Shown here piece by piece: positions 10,501-21,530 of a DNA stretch of 64,000 nt; the first letter of the stretch is position 1, and each line of letters opens with the position of its first letter. A program made the position numbers and the translations under genes. Origin of the DNA: Taudactylus pleione (taxonomy: Eukaryota; Chordata; Amphibia; Anura; Myobatrachidae); assembly GCA_031769625.1 (NCBI GenBank), contig JAUIMM010000188.1:8871501-8935500 (forward strand), written 5' to 3'. The notes under the pieces were generated by a model. That model was not told the DNA's origin. It did not search any database and saw nothing but the letters and a program-made list of their open reading frames with translations.

Positions 10501-11875
10501 ATAGACCCAAGGGTCAGGTCATCATCATGCGCAGATGATGATTGGCCTATTTTTATGTGGGGGTCTGATGCTGTAGTCCCTATTGGCCACTGAAAGGCGA
10601 CAGATCTTTTTGAAAAAAAATTTTTCTCGCATTTGTTTATTAACATCCCTAAGTAAGTAATATGGTTTAGAATGTTTTGCAACATTATCAAACATGAGCA
10701 TAAAACTTATAAAAAAGTTTCTAACCTATCTACATGTGAGATGGAGTTTGAAAAGATGGTTGCCGGAGCTCCCCTCTCCCTTACCCATTCACCAACATGG
10801 AATTTGTCAGGGGGGCAGATTACTATTTGTTTATTTATTTAACATTGTTGCAATAAAGTCGCTGCAAAACAATCGGTAATGCTGCACAGTAGCGTATAAG
10901 CGACTTTTTTTATTTAATGCATCGAGCAACAGAAAAATAATTAAAATGCTTGCGGAGTATCTTAGTATTATTTAAGCGATATAAGTGAGACAATTCTTTG
11001 TTTTATTCTTTTAATGAGGCTTCTGCAGCAGAATAATAGCAACATTGGGTTTTGGCTGAAGAAAATATAGATGGCTTTAGTTACAGACAATGGCACAGCC
11101 GGGATTGGCTTGACTGTTTTTTTGGGAAATCAATAACTGTCTTCCATTCATTACTATCTTCCTTTTGGTTGTCTATCCTGATTTACTGTGTTTTTGGAAG
11201 ACATACTCTAGGCTCCCTGCAATAATATAACAATGGGAGAATCTTACCATGTGCCGAGTTGTTATAATAGGAAATGTTGTTAAAATAACTCAGGTTAATT
11301 TACAAAGCTTCAAGAAATCACTCCTGCAGAGGATATATAATTTAGTCATGTCATGCCCCTATTTTATAGACCTTATATAAAGAATTTATTAAAAAAATAT
11401 ATATTTTTTTGTTTCTTTTTTTACCATTTTAAGTATAGCAGGTGGTCTCCGTCGCTAGAGGTCTCCACGAATTGCTTTGAACGAGGCGGCCTATGTAGCA
11501 AAGCTGTCCTCCGATCAACATCACGATCGCAGGATGGCGATGGCGATATCAGAGTGTAGCAAAGGAGAAAAAATGCTTTGCTACTAAACTTTTTACCTTT
11601 GATAAATAAAAAAAAATATTTTCTATGTTTGCGCATTTGTTTATTTTATCTCTATTTTTAATTATTTTTTTTTGGCGGCATTTTACAAATTGACGTCCAG
11701 GTCCGAGCTTCCAGCGCAGTACGCCTGTGCGAGCTTGTCAAGCCGGGTCACACATGCACAGAGGGGACGTGGGCTGACCGGCAAGGCCGCACGAGTAGTC
11801 TTAACTGCCACAAACCAGTATCGCGGCTTTGCTCAGCTGCCCCTGCAAAACTTCTTTTGGTGAAATAGCCCAAAA

Positions 11876-12413
11876 AATCAACAGCAAGTATTTCTCACCG
11901 GCCAATACATGATGGAATCGGTATGTTTAGCCGTCGGATCAACTACCTACAGCTGCAGCCCGACGGGTCGAAATCCTGACTGCAGCAGGTGAGTACTCTG
12001 ACCCTCCCCCCCCCCCCCCAACCCTCCCTTAGGGGTGCCTAACCCTAACCTCTCCCCCTAGTGCCTAACCTCCATCCATTAGTGTCTAAACCTAACCCCC
12101 CCTCCCCATACCCTAAACCTAACTGTCTCGGGGAGGGGGTGCCTAACCCTAACGCCCCCTAGTGGTGCCTAACCCCCCTTCCCCTACTCTAACCCTCCCG
12201 GGGGGTGCCTAGCCCTAAGTCCCCCCGGGGATCCCTAAAGCTAACCCTCCCTAGACGCTAAGACAACCGGCTTTCCTTCGTTTGGTATGCCGGGTGTCGG
12301 GATTTAGGCACCGGGATTTCTTTAGTCCCATGTCGGGATGCGAGTGTTGGGATATCGGCGGACGGGATAGCGCCCGCCGGTATCCTGACCGCATCCCCAT
12401 ACGGATAAATAGG
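11876..12413. mobile_element. Telomere-like element, duplicate of 7553-8090
   Basis: Copy of the CCTAACCC-core element in the second duplication unit, including an equal-length poly-C tract. Confidence 0.6.
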
Positions 12414-12721
12414 CCACATGCTTTCTACACATTTTATGGGGACAGTTACGGGAAATAGACTATGGGCGCACACTTATGGACAAAGAGACGTATTTACACA
12501 AAACTAAACTAAAATAAATGCGCATCTACATATTTTGCAGTAAGTTAAAGTTTTCGGTTTTGTAAATTCTGCCGTTCTTAGGAGTAAAGATCCTGTAATT
12601 GTCCAGGGGAAATGTGATATAAATGTGCCTGGTGTCAGGGCCTTGTCCTTGTTCTCAGTACAGCGGTGATTTCCGGGCCGGTATAATAACTGCGGGAGAA
12701 GAATTCGTGGAACAGAATTGG

Positions 12722-12856
12722 GGGGGAGATGCACTAAGCCACTGGAGAGAGATAAAGCGGATGGCAACAAAGTACCAACCAATCAGGTCCTAATTGAAAA
12801 ATGACAGTTAAAAGCCGATTGGTTGGTACTTTATCTCTCTTCACTTTATCTCCCCT
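12722..12856. mobile_element. Short palindromic MITE, duplicate of 8399-8533
   Basis: Same palindrome as in the first unit, present because of the tandem duplication. Confidence 0.75.
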
Positions 12857-13033
12857 GGCAGTAAAAGCGAATTATAGGACGTTAAAATAAATGATGACGT
12901 GTTGCCTGTTCCAGCTGAGATCATTACATTGTAGGGTGTTTTTATTTATTTATTTTAAATAATACATTTGAGCAGCCATGTAAGTGTGATCGAGCTCAAA
13001 CATGGGTGAAACTTTTAGCCTCACTCGAATTTA

Positions 13034-13570
13034 GGGCCTGATTCAGAGCCGGACGCAATTAGCGCTCGCTCGTCCAGAAAATAGGGGTGGCTATTCAAAT
13101 AAACCGTTCGCTCTTTGCGGTCTGTTCACGCCTCTAGGTCTGAACGAGCGAACAAAACTTGCAGTCGTTTTTTGGGAAACTACGCCCCCTGGCCGCTCGC
13201 ATCCTACGTCATGTCCGCTATTTATTAGATTAATCGAGTACATCGACCAGGGTATGAACTGCTCGCTATTCTTGTGGTTGGTTTTTGCTACCACAATCTT
13301 GCGAGCAGCTCCGATGTTGTGGTAGGAAAAGGCTACCACAAGCGCTGCGAGCAGCTCCGATGGCTCTCGATGTTCCCGATTAATCCTACAACTGGCGGAG
13401 ATGACGTGTGTTGCGAGTGGCAAAGGGGCGTCTTTATACAGGTGCGAGCGCATAGTGCGGCCGCTCGTTATTACTTAGTGGGCGGCTTTATGCGACGCAC
13501 GTGATTTAAATAGCCGGCCCCTTTTAGCCAGCGAGCGGACGCAAATAGCGTCCGGGTCTGAATCAGGCCC
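13034..13570 (+). mobile_element. Harbinger-like MITE, right partner of the duplication
   Basis: It starts GGGCCTGATTCAGAGCC and ends GGGTCTGAATCAGGCCC. TTA lies to the left and CTA to the right. Up to 13250 it matches the hybrid element at 8711. Beyond about 13307 it carries a different right half, with AGCTCCGATGTTGTGGTAGG and a second GCGAGCAG hairpin arm. It is thus a divergent subfamily member and one of the two recombination substrates. Confidence 0.8.
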
Positions 13571-14246
13571 CTAGTTCAGTGTCTAAACTGGTCTTACTCT
13601 TCTACTGTATTCACTTCAGTTCAAACTATGGCAGACGATAAAAAAAATAAAACTATTATCCAGTACTAGCCACTATGTTATATAAGAGTATGATGTTCTT
13701 AAACTACCAAATGATTAGGCACGATTCCGCCCCCTAGTGCCTACATACAGAAATGCATGTACATTCCACTTAACAGTAAAAATAAAAGATTGTTTACTCT
13801 GATTTACACTAATATTAGAAAAAAAGCGATAAAACCGGGAGCCATAGTAGTAACTAGGAACAACTTATATTTAATATTAAAATGTTTAAATACTGGAAGT
13901 TTGCTGATTGTGCATCTTGTCACATAGAGACTTGCCTGCTTCGATGTGACAGGTGTCTCATATCATTACTGATACCGCTACTTGTGTTGTTATAAGGTTT
14001 GGATGCTCGGATTGGCTACTCAGCCTTTTCTACTTCAGCCTTGCTAACATATGGACACAGGAGATGACATTCCTGAAATACTATGTGCTGCTGACGCCAT
14101 ATCATTCTAGTCCCTTACATGTGAAATACTGTTCTTCAAGTATTGAAGTATAAGTGATGTTGGAGCTTTATAAGTGGAAAGGATTATCTCAGCTCAGAAA
14201 GATAAAAATGACGGCTGTGAAGGCCTTAATGGCCTGATCTAACTTA
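13571..14246. other. Unique AT-rich sequence, no gene seen
   Basis: No protein similarity, tandem repeat or element end recognised. Confidence 0.4.
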
Positions 14247-14846
14247 GGGCCTGATTCAGAGCCGCTCGTAAGCGGCCGCTCGTTCGTTCCGAGCGATGTT
14301 TGCACAACTGCGCATGCGTACGGATCGTAATACGCATGCGCGAAACAGTCAGTGTGGTCAGAAATCGTTTGTTCGCTAAATAGCGAATGCCTGCTATTTT
14401 GAGTGACAGGAGGAGGTGTATGTGGGTGGTAACAGGGGAAGGCGCTTGAAAACGGGGAGTGGAGATCCGAACGCAGGCGTGCCTAAAGGTCAAAACAGGC
14501 GTTTTAAGGGTGTGCATAATTAATACAGCAGCGTCATTGACCACGTCACTGGGTTATTTTTATAGTCAGAACTGCTCGCAAGATTGTGGTAGGAAAAACC
14601 AACCACAAGAATAGCGAGCAGTTCATACACTGGTCGATGTACTCGATTAATCTAATAAATAGCGGACATGACGTAGGATGCGAGCGGCCAGGGGGCGTAG
14701 TTTTAAAAAAACGATCGCATGTTTTGTTCGCTCGGTCAGACCTAGATGCGTGAACAGACCGCAAAGAGCGAACGGTTCATTTGAATAGCCACCCCCTTTT
14801 TCCTGAACGAGCGAGCGCAAATAGCGTCCGGCTCTGAATGAGGTCC
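14247..14846 (-). mobile_element. Harbinger-like MITE, 600 bases, TSD TTA
   Basis: Inverted copy of the 5073-5671 family. It starts GGGCCTGATTCAGAGCC and ends GCTCTGAATGAGGTCC, with TTA on both sides (14244-14246, 14847-14849). TTA is the canonical TWA target of PIF/Harbinger elements, and this is one of the best supports for that assignment here. Confidence 0.88.
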
Positions 14847-15170
14847 TTAGTACAGCCCCACATTGACTTAATTTTGGGATTTGTATAGTTTGATGGAGAC
14901 CTAGGATGCCCTCTTTTCCCGTCACTCCCCCTCCCCGTCTGTCTTTGTCCTTGTATCTGTTTTGTTTATTAATATTTCAAATATAGATGCGTTTGTATAC
15001 TGTGTATTTTCAAAATGTCTTTGTTGTGTCTGTTTTATCTTTTTGCATCTTTAAATAAAAGAATACATAAAGAAAGGAGGGCTGTGGGAGTAGGTGACGG
15101 GGTTATGGAGAAAAGAAGGGAAACAATGAACCTGAACAGTAATCCTAGCACACGCGCGCTTGGGGGGGTG

Positions 15171-15445
15171 TCATACTTGCCGGCATTCAGCTCCCTCTTT
15201 CCGGGAAGGAGCCGAATGCCTGCATACAGCGGGGGAATGTGACCGGGCAATGACTCCGTATTGGGGGCGGGGCCATGGGACGTGACAGCACGATCGCGAT
15301 CCACGATGACGCAATTCAGCGCAGGGGTTTCTATTAGTAGTCTAGGGGAGAGGGGGGGGAGCAGGCAGCAGCCGGGAGGCTTGCCTGCCTTTCCGAGGGG
15401 TCTGGAGCGCCATCCGATATTTGGGAGGGTAGGCAAGCCTGGTGT
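15171..15445. mobile_element. Possible TIR element (CATACTTGCC ends)
   Basis: The left end TCATACTTGCCGGCATTCAG resembles the start of 43637-43979. A loosely inverse GGTAGGCAAG lies near 15427. An internal hairpin GCCGGCATTCAGCTCC/GGAGCCGAATGCCTGC lies at the left end. No target duplication was confirmed. Confidence 0.35.
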
Positions 15446-16248
15446 GTGTGCATGTGGTAGGGAATATAGATTGTAATTTACACTGGGTCAGAGACTGATG
15501 TGAGTATCTGAAATATTCTCTGTAAAGTGCTGCGTAATATGTATGCACTATATAAATAACTGATATCAATAACGTAACAGTGACTTCTGCAAAAAAAAGA
15601 TAATAACCTATACATATAAACTATGTACAGTATATTTCTGACGTTTATATATTCAGTGCTTCTGACCTTTCTGTAATTTCTTCCCTAATTGCCCCTGCAA
15701 CGTGCTGGGCATCTTGAGCCCCCCTAACTGGTCAGCCAGTGAGTATTCCCCACTCTGCACAGCTCAAGCTTCAAAGGGCAACTCTCACAGATCTTCCCTG
15801 TGGGCTCGTACTGATTTTCTTGTCAAAGATAGTGCACGGAGTCATGCACACGTTGGCCCCAGGCCCGGATGCCGCCCTCTCTAAGAAGACTGGTCCAAGA
15901 CAAGCAGTCTTTCCTTTCCTGAGGGTGGACTACACCCCTCATTGTAACTTGGCACTGCTTAATCAATCACCTCACCCTGCCTGCCTGGCAACACGGTGGG
16001 ACCTCATTGGGGAAGAACTGCATGCACACATTATATTTGTCTTTTTATTTGGGACACACCTAAACAGCGTCACTCTTACCATTACAATGCATGGACTTAT
16101 TTGCAGATGTTTTGCAGATTAATTTTTTTGTTGTGTCACATACTCCTAATACAGAGGTATGGGAGCTTCTTGGGGGAAAATTAAATCAGGGTGAGGAAAT
16201 TTCAGCTGCATATATCCTACAGTCCAGTCGGGCAACTCGCATGATTAT
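15446..16248. other. No gene or defined repeat seen
   Basis: Open frames of up to 127 codons occur at 15739-16122, but none shows a recognisable domain, and adjacent frames are equally open. Treated as non-coding. Confidence 0.4.
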
Positions 16249-16890
16249 GGGGAGAGATGTATCAAGTCTTGGAGAGAAATAAAGTTAAAGGGGTATAAAG
16301 TTAAAAACTAGCGAACTTGACCAAGTATGCCCCAAGTGTTTTTTTGATTGCAGGTGCTTGCGGCAGGTGGATTTTTCACGATTTTTTCAACTTCACTTTA
16401 GCAACTTTAAAATATGCTGACCCCCATTTTCAAGTACCCCAAATTTGCTGGGATAAGTTGTTTTAAACAAAAAAACTTGCTAAATACTATTCTGCACCAC
16501 TTATACAGAAACGCAAAAAGGCATCTATTAAGCCCGTTTAAAAACCCCAAATAAATTCAGCAGGGCTATTCGGGGGTACCCATAGTGATCCCCCATGTCC
16601 ATGCATCTTTTAGGGGGTGTCAGGCTGATTTCCCCAAATCTGACAGTACTTTCCGCCTGTTTCAGTTTCGCCGGGTGCCGTTTTCGCATACTTTCAAATT
16701 GAATACGGGGTAAAGCGGGCACGCGCGCGATACTTTTCCGCCTGCAAAACAGGTGAAGTAGGCGGAAAGTCCGGGGAAGCGAAAAAGTATCACGGGTGCG
16801 CTCTAATTGAATACGGCTCTTAGAAGCTAATCGATTGATTTAGGCAACGTCTCAGCTTTATCTTTCTCCAAGGATTGATACATCTCCTCC
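16249..16890. mobile_element. TIR element, 642 bases (GGAGAGATGTATCAA ends)
   Basis: The left end GGGGAGAGATGTATCAAG mirrors the right end, which ends TTGATACATCTCCTCC. Both continue into TCTTGGAGAGAAATAAAG and CTTTATCTTTCTCCAAGG. The interior is non-coding, with a pair of TTTCCGCC/GGCGGAAA arms around 16650-16760. No target duplication was established. Confidence 0.65.
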
Positions 16891-17227
16891 TGGAACTTTA
16901 AAGAAGATATTTAATAACAACAACACCTGCAGCATCCAATAGTGCTGAGACTATTTACAAAGACTTCCTGTAGTAGCTACAATATGGTAACATAGAGTTG
17001 CATGGAAGTGGACAGCATATGGAATCACAGGACAGTACGAAGCAGGACATGGTGGAGAGTTACACCGGTAGTCATAGCAGAGATAGTGCATGCCGCCCAA
17101 GACCCGTATAGAAGGGTCCTGAAGATGTCCTCACTCCTATACCTACGGCTGTAGTGCCTATGGCTGTAATCTCATGGAGTTACAGTATTAATACAGAGCT
17201 GCCATACTAATAAGTCGCAGTGTCAGG

Positions 17228-17710
17228 GGCCTGAGTCGTGTATACAGGGCGCGCCTGCAATGAGACAACATCAGGCAGCTCTCGCTTGTTTTTTTTCTCC
17301 ATGCTGCTCGCAAAGCTGTGGGTGACCACCCACAGCTTGTGCGAGTGGCCTGGAGTCCGTCGCGATTATCGTGACCATCGGGCTTGCGACGAGACCCTGT
17401 GGTAGGGTCTCGGCTCCCGCAAGCCCGAGTGGACTTCCTGCTCTAATAGAGCAGGAAGTCCACTACTGACATCACTAGTGATGTCAGTAGGGCCGCCCAC
17501 AGACGTCTGCGTTTGTGCAGCCACCCCCCCTCCCCACCTACAAAACGGGGCGAGCTGTCACTCACCATCGACAGCCGCCCCGTCTTCTAGCGAGCTTCAG
17601 TCGCTCACTGGGGCTCGCGCATGCACACGCCGGAGGTGGCACATGCGCAGTGGGGGAACATCGAGCCACTTGCGAGCACTGTGCGCTTGCAAGCGGCTCT
17701 GAATCAGCCC
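17228..17710 (-). mobile_element. Modular-hairpin MITE, copy C (divergent subfamily)
   Basis: The hairpin order matches copies B, D and E, but several modules have different sequences. The module at 17429-17463 uses GTGGACTTCCTGCTC with its partner instead of GTGATTTTGGCTC. The CACTGACATCA module reads CTACTGACATCA/TGATGTCAGTAG. The GGGGCG module reads AAAACGGGGCGAGCTGTC with a matching partner. The right end is CTCTGAATCAGCCCC. The left end is uncertain (GGGCCTGAGTC near 17228). It groups with copy I at 58021-58513. Confidence 0.75.
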
Positions 17711-17950
17711 CACTGTGTTAACCCTAAGTCCCCCCCGGGAGCCCCTAACCTAACCCTTCCCCCCCGCGGCTATCCGCACCCGGCGCCCAGCTTACCTTCA
17801 TTCGGTATGCCGGACGTCGGGCTCCCGGCGTAGGTAAAATGACAGGCGTCGGGATTTCGATGCCTGTCATTAGTCCTATGCTGGGATTAGACAGTCGGGA
17901 AGCCGGCGGTCGGCATTTCGTCCGTCGGCTTCCTGACTGCATCCCGTTGG
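17711..17950. mobile_element. Fragment of the telomere-like-core element
   Basis: TTAACCCTAAGTCCCCCC and CCTAACCTAACCC are followed by TCGGTATGCCGGACGTCGGG and several GTCGGGA motifs, with AAATGACAGGCGTCGGG facing GCCTGTCATT. This is a truncated relative of 7553-8090 and 53085-53700. Confidence 0.6.
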
Positions 17951-18251
17951 AATCGTGGATTAAACGAACAGTAGGAAAAGACATGCAATGACAGTAAGGA
18001 TTGTAATAAGAATAATATGATATATTTATAGTAATTGACATTGTTACAGGTAAGTGTTGTCATTTGTATACACATGTCCCTACATTGATTATACTGCCCT
18101 GCTGACCCATTACCTGCAGTGATACTCCGGAATTCTGCAATACTATTTAATCTCCATTTATCCCTAATAACTCCTCCACCCCAAAAGACACAACTTACCA
18201 TCTGTATTGTGGGTAATACAGAAGTTGCTTTAAAACCTGGGTGATAGAATA

Positions 18252-18288
18252 AAAAATAAATATATATATATATATATATATATACTGA
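18252..18288. repeat. (AT)n microsatellite
   Basis: AAATAAA followed by an uninterrupted TA run of about 15 units. Confidence 0.9.
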
Positions 18289-18552
18289 AAATTGTGCTTT
18301 TATTGTTCAAACACATATCACAGCCCTCATTTCTTTCTTTTTATTCTTCCTTCTATGCTACACAATATTTTTTCCTCTGGGCGATAGTGCTCCCCGTCTT
18401 CAGCTTGTGTTACCTGCGCCCCAGCCCTGGCCGTCCAACCCTAATTACACCTCGTGGATATGTGCGACTGAAGCCCACTATCTGGCTGTGTCATCTGCCC
18501 CTTATCTAGCTACATCCACTATCACTTTAGCGCTGACGGCGTCAGCACTGAA

Positions 18553-18650
18553 ATGACAGCAGTAGACCCTACAGTGATGGCAGCAGGAGACCCCACAGTG
18601 ATGACTGCAGGAGACCCCACAGTGATGACTGCAGGAGACCCCACAGTGGG
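18553..18650. repeat. 24-base tandem repeat, 4 copies
   Basis: The unit GATGACTGCAGGAGACCCCACAGT (first 20 bases GATGACTGCAGGAGACCCCA) repeats with a diverged first copy. Confidence 0.8.
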
Positions 18651-18705
18651 CAAATGCTCTCAGCTCCAAAAAATACTGAAATGAAATGAAGAAGGGATGT
18701 ACTTA

Positions 18706-18898
18706 TCTAAGGGTAGGGTGAAATGCGTGGTGTGGTGAAATGCGTGGTAGGGTGAAATGTGTGGTGGGGGTGAAATGCGTGGTAGGGTGAAATGTGTGGT
18801 GGGGTGAAATGCGTGGTGGGGTGAAATGTGTGGTGGGGTGAAATGTGTGGTGGGGTGAAATGTGTGGTGGGGTGAAATGTGTGGTGGGGTGAAATGCG
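18706..18898. repeat. 17-base minisatellite, about 11 copies
   Basis: The unit GGTGGGGTGAAATGTGT, with a GCGT variant, repeats head to tail. On the minus strand it gives spurious histidine/threonine/proline-rich open frames. Confidence 0.9.
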
Positions 18899-19079
18899 TT
18901 TCTTGTTTCTCTCTTGGCGTATCCTGGGCTGTTTCTATGTCTGGGACCCTTGCCAATCTGGCTATCCAAGGGGGAAAATAATTTAAAAAAAAGACCCCTT
19001 AACCAAAGTCATTTTTTTAAATCAATTTATTGACTCATTAATGCAAATTATTGACTGGTTGTTATGGAATATGGATCAC

Positions 19080-19510
19080 TTGCAACCATTTTAGTAAATA
19101 TACCCTTTAAGGGGTTTTCGAGGGGTTTACCGTATTTTCCATATGTACAAAGCATCGTTATGCGATGTGTTCCGGTGCTTCGTCCCGATGGGTAACGCCA
19201 TCTTCAGGTGGCATTATCCAATAGAAGCCTATGGGCTATTTTTGGGGGCGGATCCCCTGAAAGGGATCCAATCAGTCTCCTCCCATCTCCCCCCACGGGC
19301 TGCGTCTTTCTGCGCATGCACAAAAGGGCGCCAGAGGGACTTCTCGGTGTTAAACACAGAAGTCCCTGTCCTAGGGCACACACAGGGCAGCTCTTATCGG
19401 GATAGCTGTCCTTTAAGATTTTCCTCGCAGCATGTACCCGAAGAGAGGCGAGATGTACCGCTTAGCGGTTGCGATGCTTAGTACGCCCCGCACAATGACA
19501 CCGCTGCAAT
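19080..19510. other. Hairpin-rich repeat candidate
   Basis: Consecutive short inverted repeats occur: GGATCCCCTGAAAGGGATCC (about 19250-19270), AGGGACTTCTCGG facing ACAGAAGTCCCT (about 19333-19368), and AGCTCTTATCGGGATAGCT. The organisation resembles the modular-hairpin elements, but the sequence differs and I could not set terminal repeats. Confidence 0.4.
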
Positions 19511-20288
19511 AAATGATCACATTCCAGTTGTGTTTTCACAAAGTTAGAATCCAGTTTCCTTTCAGCACTTTTGACGTACAAATCAGCTCTTTAACCCACT
19601 TCCAGGATAAGTGGCAGGTGGGTGAGTTTCTCCAGCAACTGCAGAGCTTCTGTTGCAGAAACCTCACTCCTACATTGCCCCAGCTTGCAGGGAAGTTGTA
19701 TCTGTAATTTTCCTCAGGAAGAACACAGTGCTGGTCCGCCAGCACACTGGGAAGACCAACGCAGCCCCTGTAGGGTTAACTGTCCAGACTTAGTGGTCCT
19801 GAGTGGCTGTAGGATGTAGGTAGCCGCCCCAGCAGCTGGCGTGTGATATGAGAACACAAGTCTCTTTTTCCCATGGCCCTGGGCTTCCTGCTCCCACAAG
19901 CTAATCATTGTGGAGTTGCCTTCTGGGTGTGTGGGAGGTGGGCAGAGATAGCGACAAGGTCCCTGTTTTTGCATTGATCTTCCATGAGGAAAGAGGAAGC
20001 TATCGCAGCATGTAAAATTCCACTGTGCAACTTAAAGGCTGATATTAGATCACAGCGCAAGAGGCCAGGGGACCTGCAATGCAAAACACATGTAGACAGA
20101 TACTTACAGCTCAGCAGACAAGGAGGAAATTGGGATGCACCCCTGTCAGAGGACACAGACGTTCCCTTTCTCCGGAGAATCCTGTGTTTCTGTAAAAGCG
20201 ACATATTCCAGACAGTAGCACTGTGCTATGCACACAAAATAAGAGAGGGATGTTCCAAGCAGCAGCCACATACAGGAGGTAACACAAA

Positions 20289-20481
20289 GGGGTAAATTCT
20301 AAAGTGAGAGTTTTTAGAAGTGAGTTTTAAAAGTGATGTTGCCCATAGCAACCAATCAGATTCTAGCTATTATCTTCTAGAAGGTGCTAGTTAAATGTTA
20401 AGTAGAATCTGATTGGTTGCTATGGGCAACATCACTTTTAAAACTCACTTCTAAAAACTCTCACTTTAGTAAATGTACCTC
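20289..20481. mobile_element. Palindromic MITE, 193 bases
   Basis: A nearly perfect hairpin. AAAGTGAGAGTTTTTAGAAG at the left pairs with its inverse at the right, and the centre pairs CATAGCAACCAATCAGATTC with GAATCTGATTGGTTGCTATG. A diverged relative is at 60168-60344. The superfamily is unknown to me. Confidence 0.8.
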
Positions 20482-20518
20482 TAAGAAGGAATGCAATTAG
20501 ATGGGGAAGCTATGAAGG

Positions 20519-20764
20519 TTATGTGGGCAGTTCTGGAATCTGATAGGCTTGTCTGATGAGGTGTGTTTTTACTGAACGCTTGAATGTTTGGAGACTAGAG
20601 GAAAGTCTTATTGCGTGTGGGAGGGTATTCCGCAGGGTGGGTGTAGCCCGAAAAAAGTCATGTAACCGTGAATGGAAACAAGTAATGTGTGTGGAAGCAG
20701 AACGGGGGGCCTCCAAGGGTGGACTGCAAGGAGTTAATTTAAACACTGGGACCCCCATATACAC
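20519..20764 (-). pseudogene. LINE reverse-transcriptase C-terminal fragment
   Basis: The minus-strand frame includes LRNTLPHAIRLSSSLQTFKR followed by SVKTHLI. This fits the pattern WNxLPxxIRxxxSLxxFKxxLKTHLF at the C terminus of ORF2 in L2/CR1-type LINEs. The tryptophan expected at the start of the motif reads as arginine here. No upstream reverse transcriptase motif is present, so it is a truncated, dead copy. Assignment is by motif memory only. Confidence 0.5.
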
Positions 20765-20836
20765 ATCTGGGGAAGAACCAGTGATTCCAGCTAATGTCCT
20801 ACCTTGACCCCTGTTATTTGTCCTGTCAAGTCCATA

Positions 20837-20880
20837 ATAATTAAATAATAATAATAATAATAAATAATAATTTTATTTAA
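20837..20880. repeat. (AAT)n microsatellite
   Basis: Run of AATAATAAT units, slightly interrupted. Confidence 0.85.
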
Positions 20881-21530
20881 ACAGTGATTTTCTCCAAAAG
20901 GACAGAAGACGCTTTACAGAATTCATGAACATAGTACAGGGTTGATGCAGCAACTTAGGTTCATAGAATTCATCCTGCCCATGAAGGTACCAGGCGAGAC
21001 AGCCATCTGCACTGTAGGTGGCGCTGGGCGGAAGAGGCAATGCATAGAAGAGATGACACATATGGAATGGCGATGTCGCATGCAAACGGGCTATATTGTA
21101 AGTCTGTGCATGTATCTGAGTTGCACAGCGCATGCGTCACGGTTGCTGCCGCTCAGAGACGCAGTACAGATTATTGGCGCAGGGCCCTTGGATTTTAGTT
21201 GGGTGTACCTGGGAAGTAACGTGGGGTGGCTGAGCAGACACGGGCATATCGATGAAAGTGGCAGCCTCCAAAGCCGCTGCACCGCTCACACAGGAGGCTA
21301 TACTCGGATGTAAAACCTGTACCTGCCATAGGGCTGGCGCCAGGCGTCCAATGGCGGCATCTTAAGATTCTCTGCGATGTAAACCGCTGTCCTGGGACAC
21401 TGCAAATGGGCGACTCAGTTTGTAGTAAATCATCTGTGTCTGACTCAGAATCAGGCACTTAATGGCTTCTATCCCCAATAATAGTACTTACAGTACATTC
21501 CATCAGTCTGGGGTTCGGGCTCTCCTACAT

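Larger units (their letters stand above)
8882..13204. repeat. Second unit of the 4,323-base tandem duplication
   Basis: It matches 4559-8881 at a constant offset. Contents mirror the first unit: split palindromic MITE 9276-10037, inserted MITE 9396-9994, MITE 10038-10500, telomere-like element 11876-12413, palindromic MITE 12722-12856. The near-identity implies a very recent event or an assembly duplication. Confidence 0.92.

Noticed and set aside
8882..13204. Second insertion events of MITEs at 9396 and 10038
   Set aside because: They are identical copies at a constant offset of 4,323 bases, so they come from the tandem duplication and not from new transposition.
15739..16122. Frame of 127 codons as a possible small gene
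   Set aside because: No domain, splice context or codon bias stands out, and adjacent frames are also open.
18660..18969. Histidine/threonine-rich minus-strand proteins (HFTPPHIS repeats)
   Set aside because: Produced by the 17-base minisatellite at 18706-18898; two frames are open at once.
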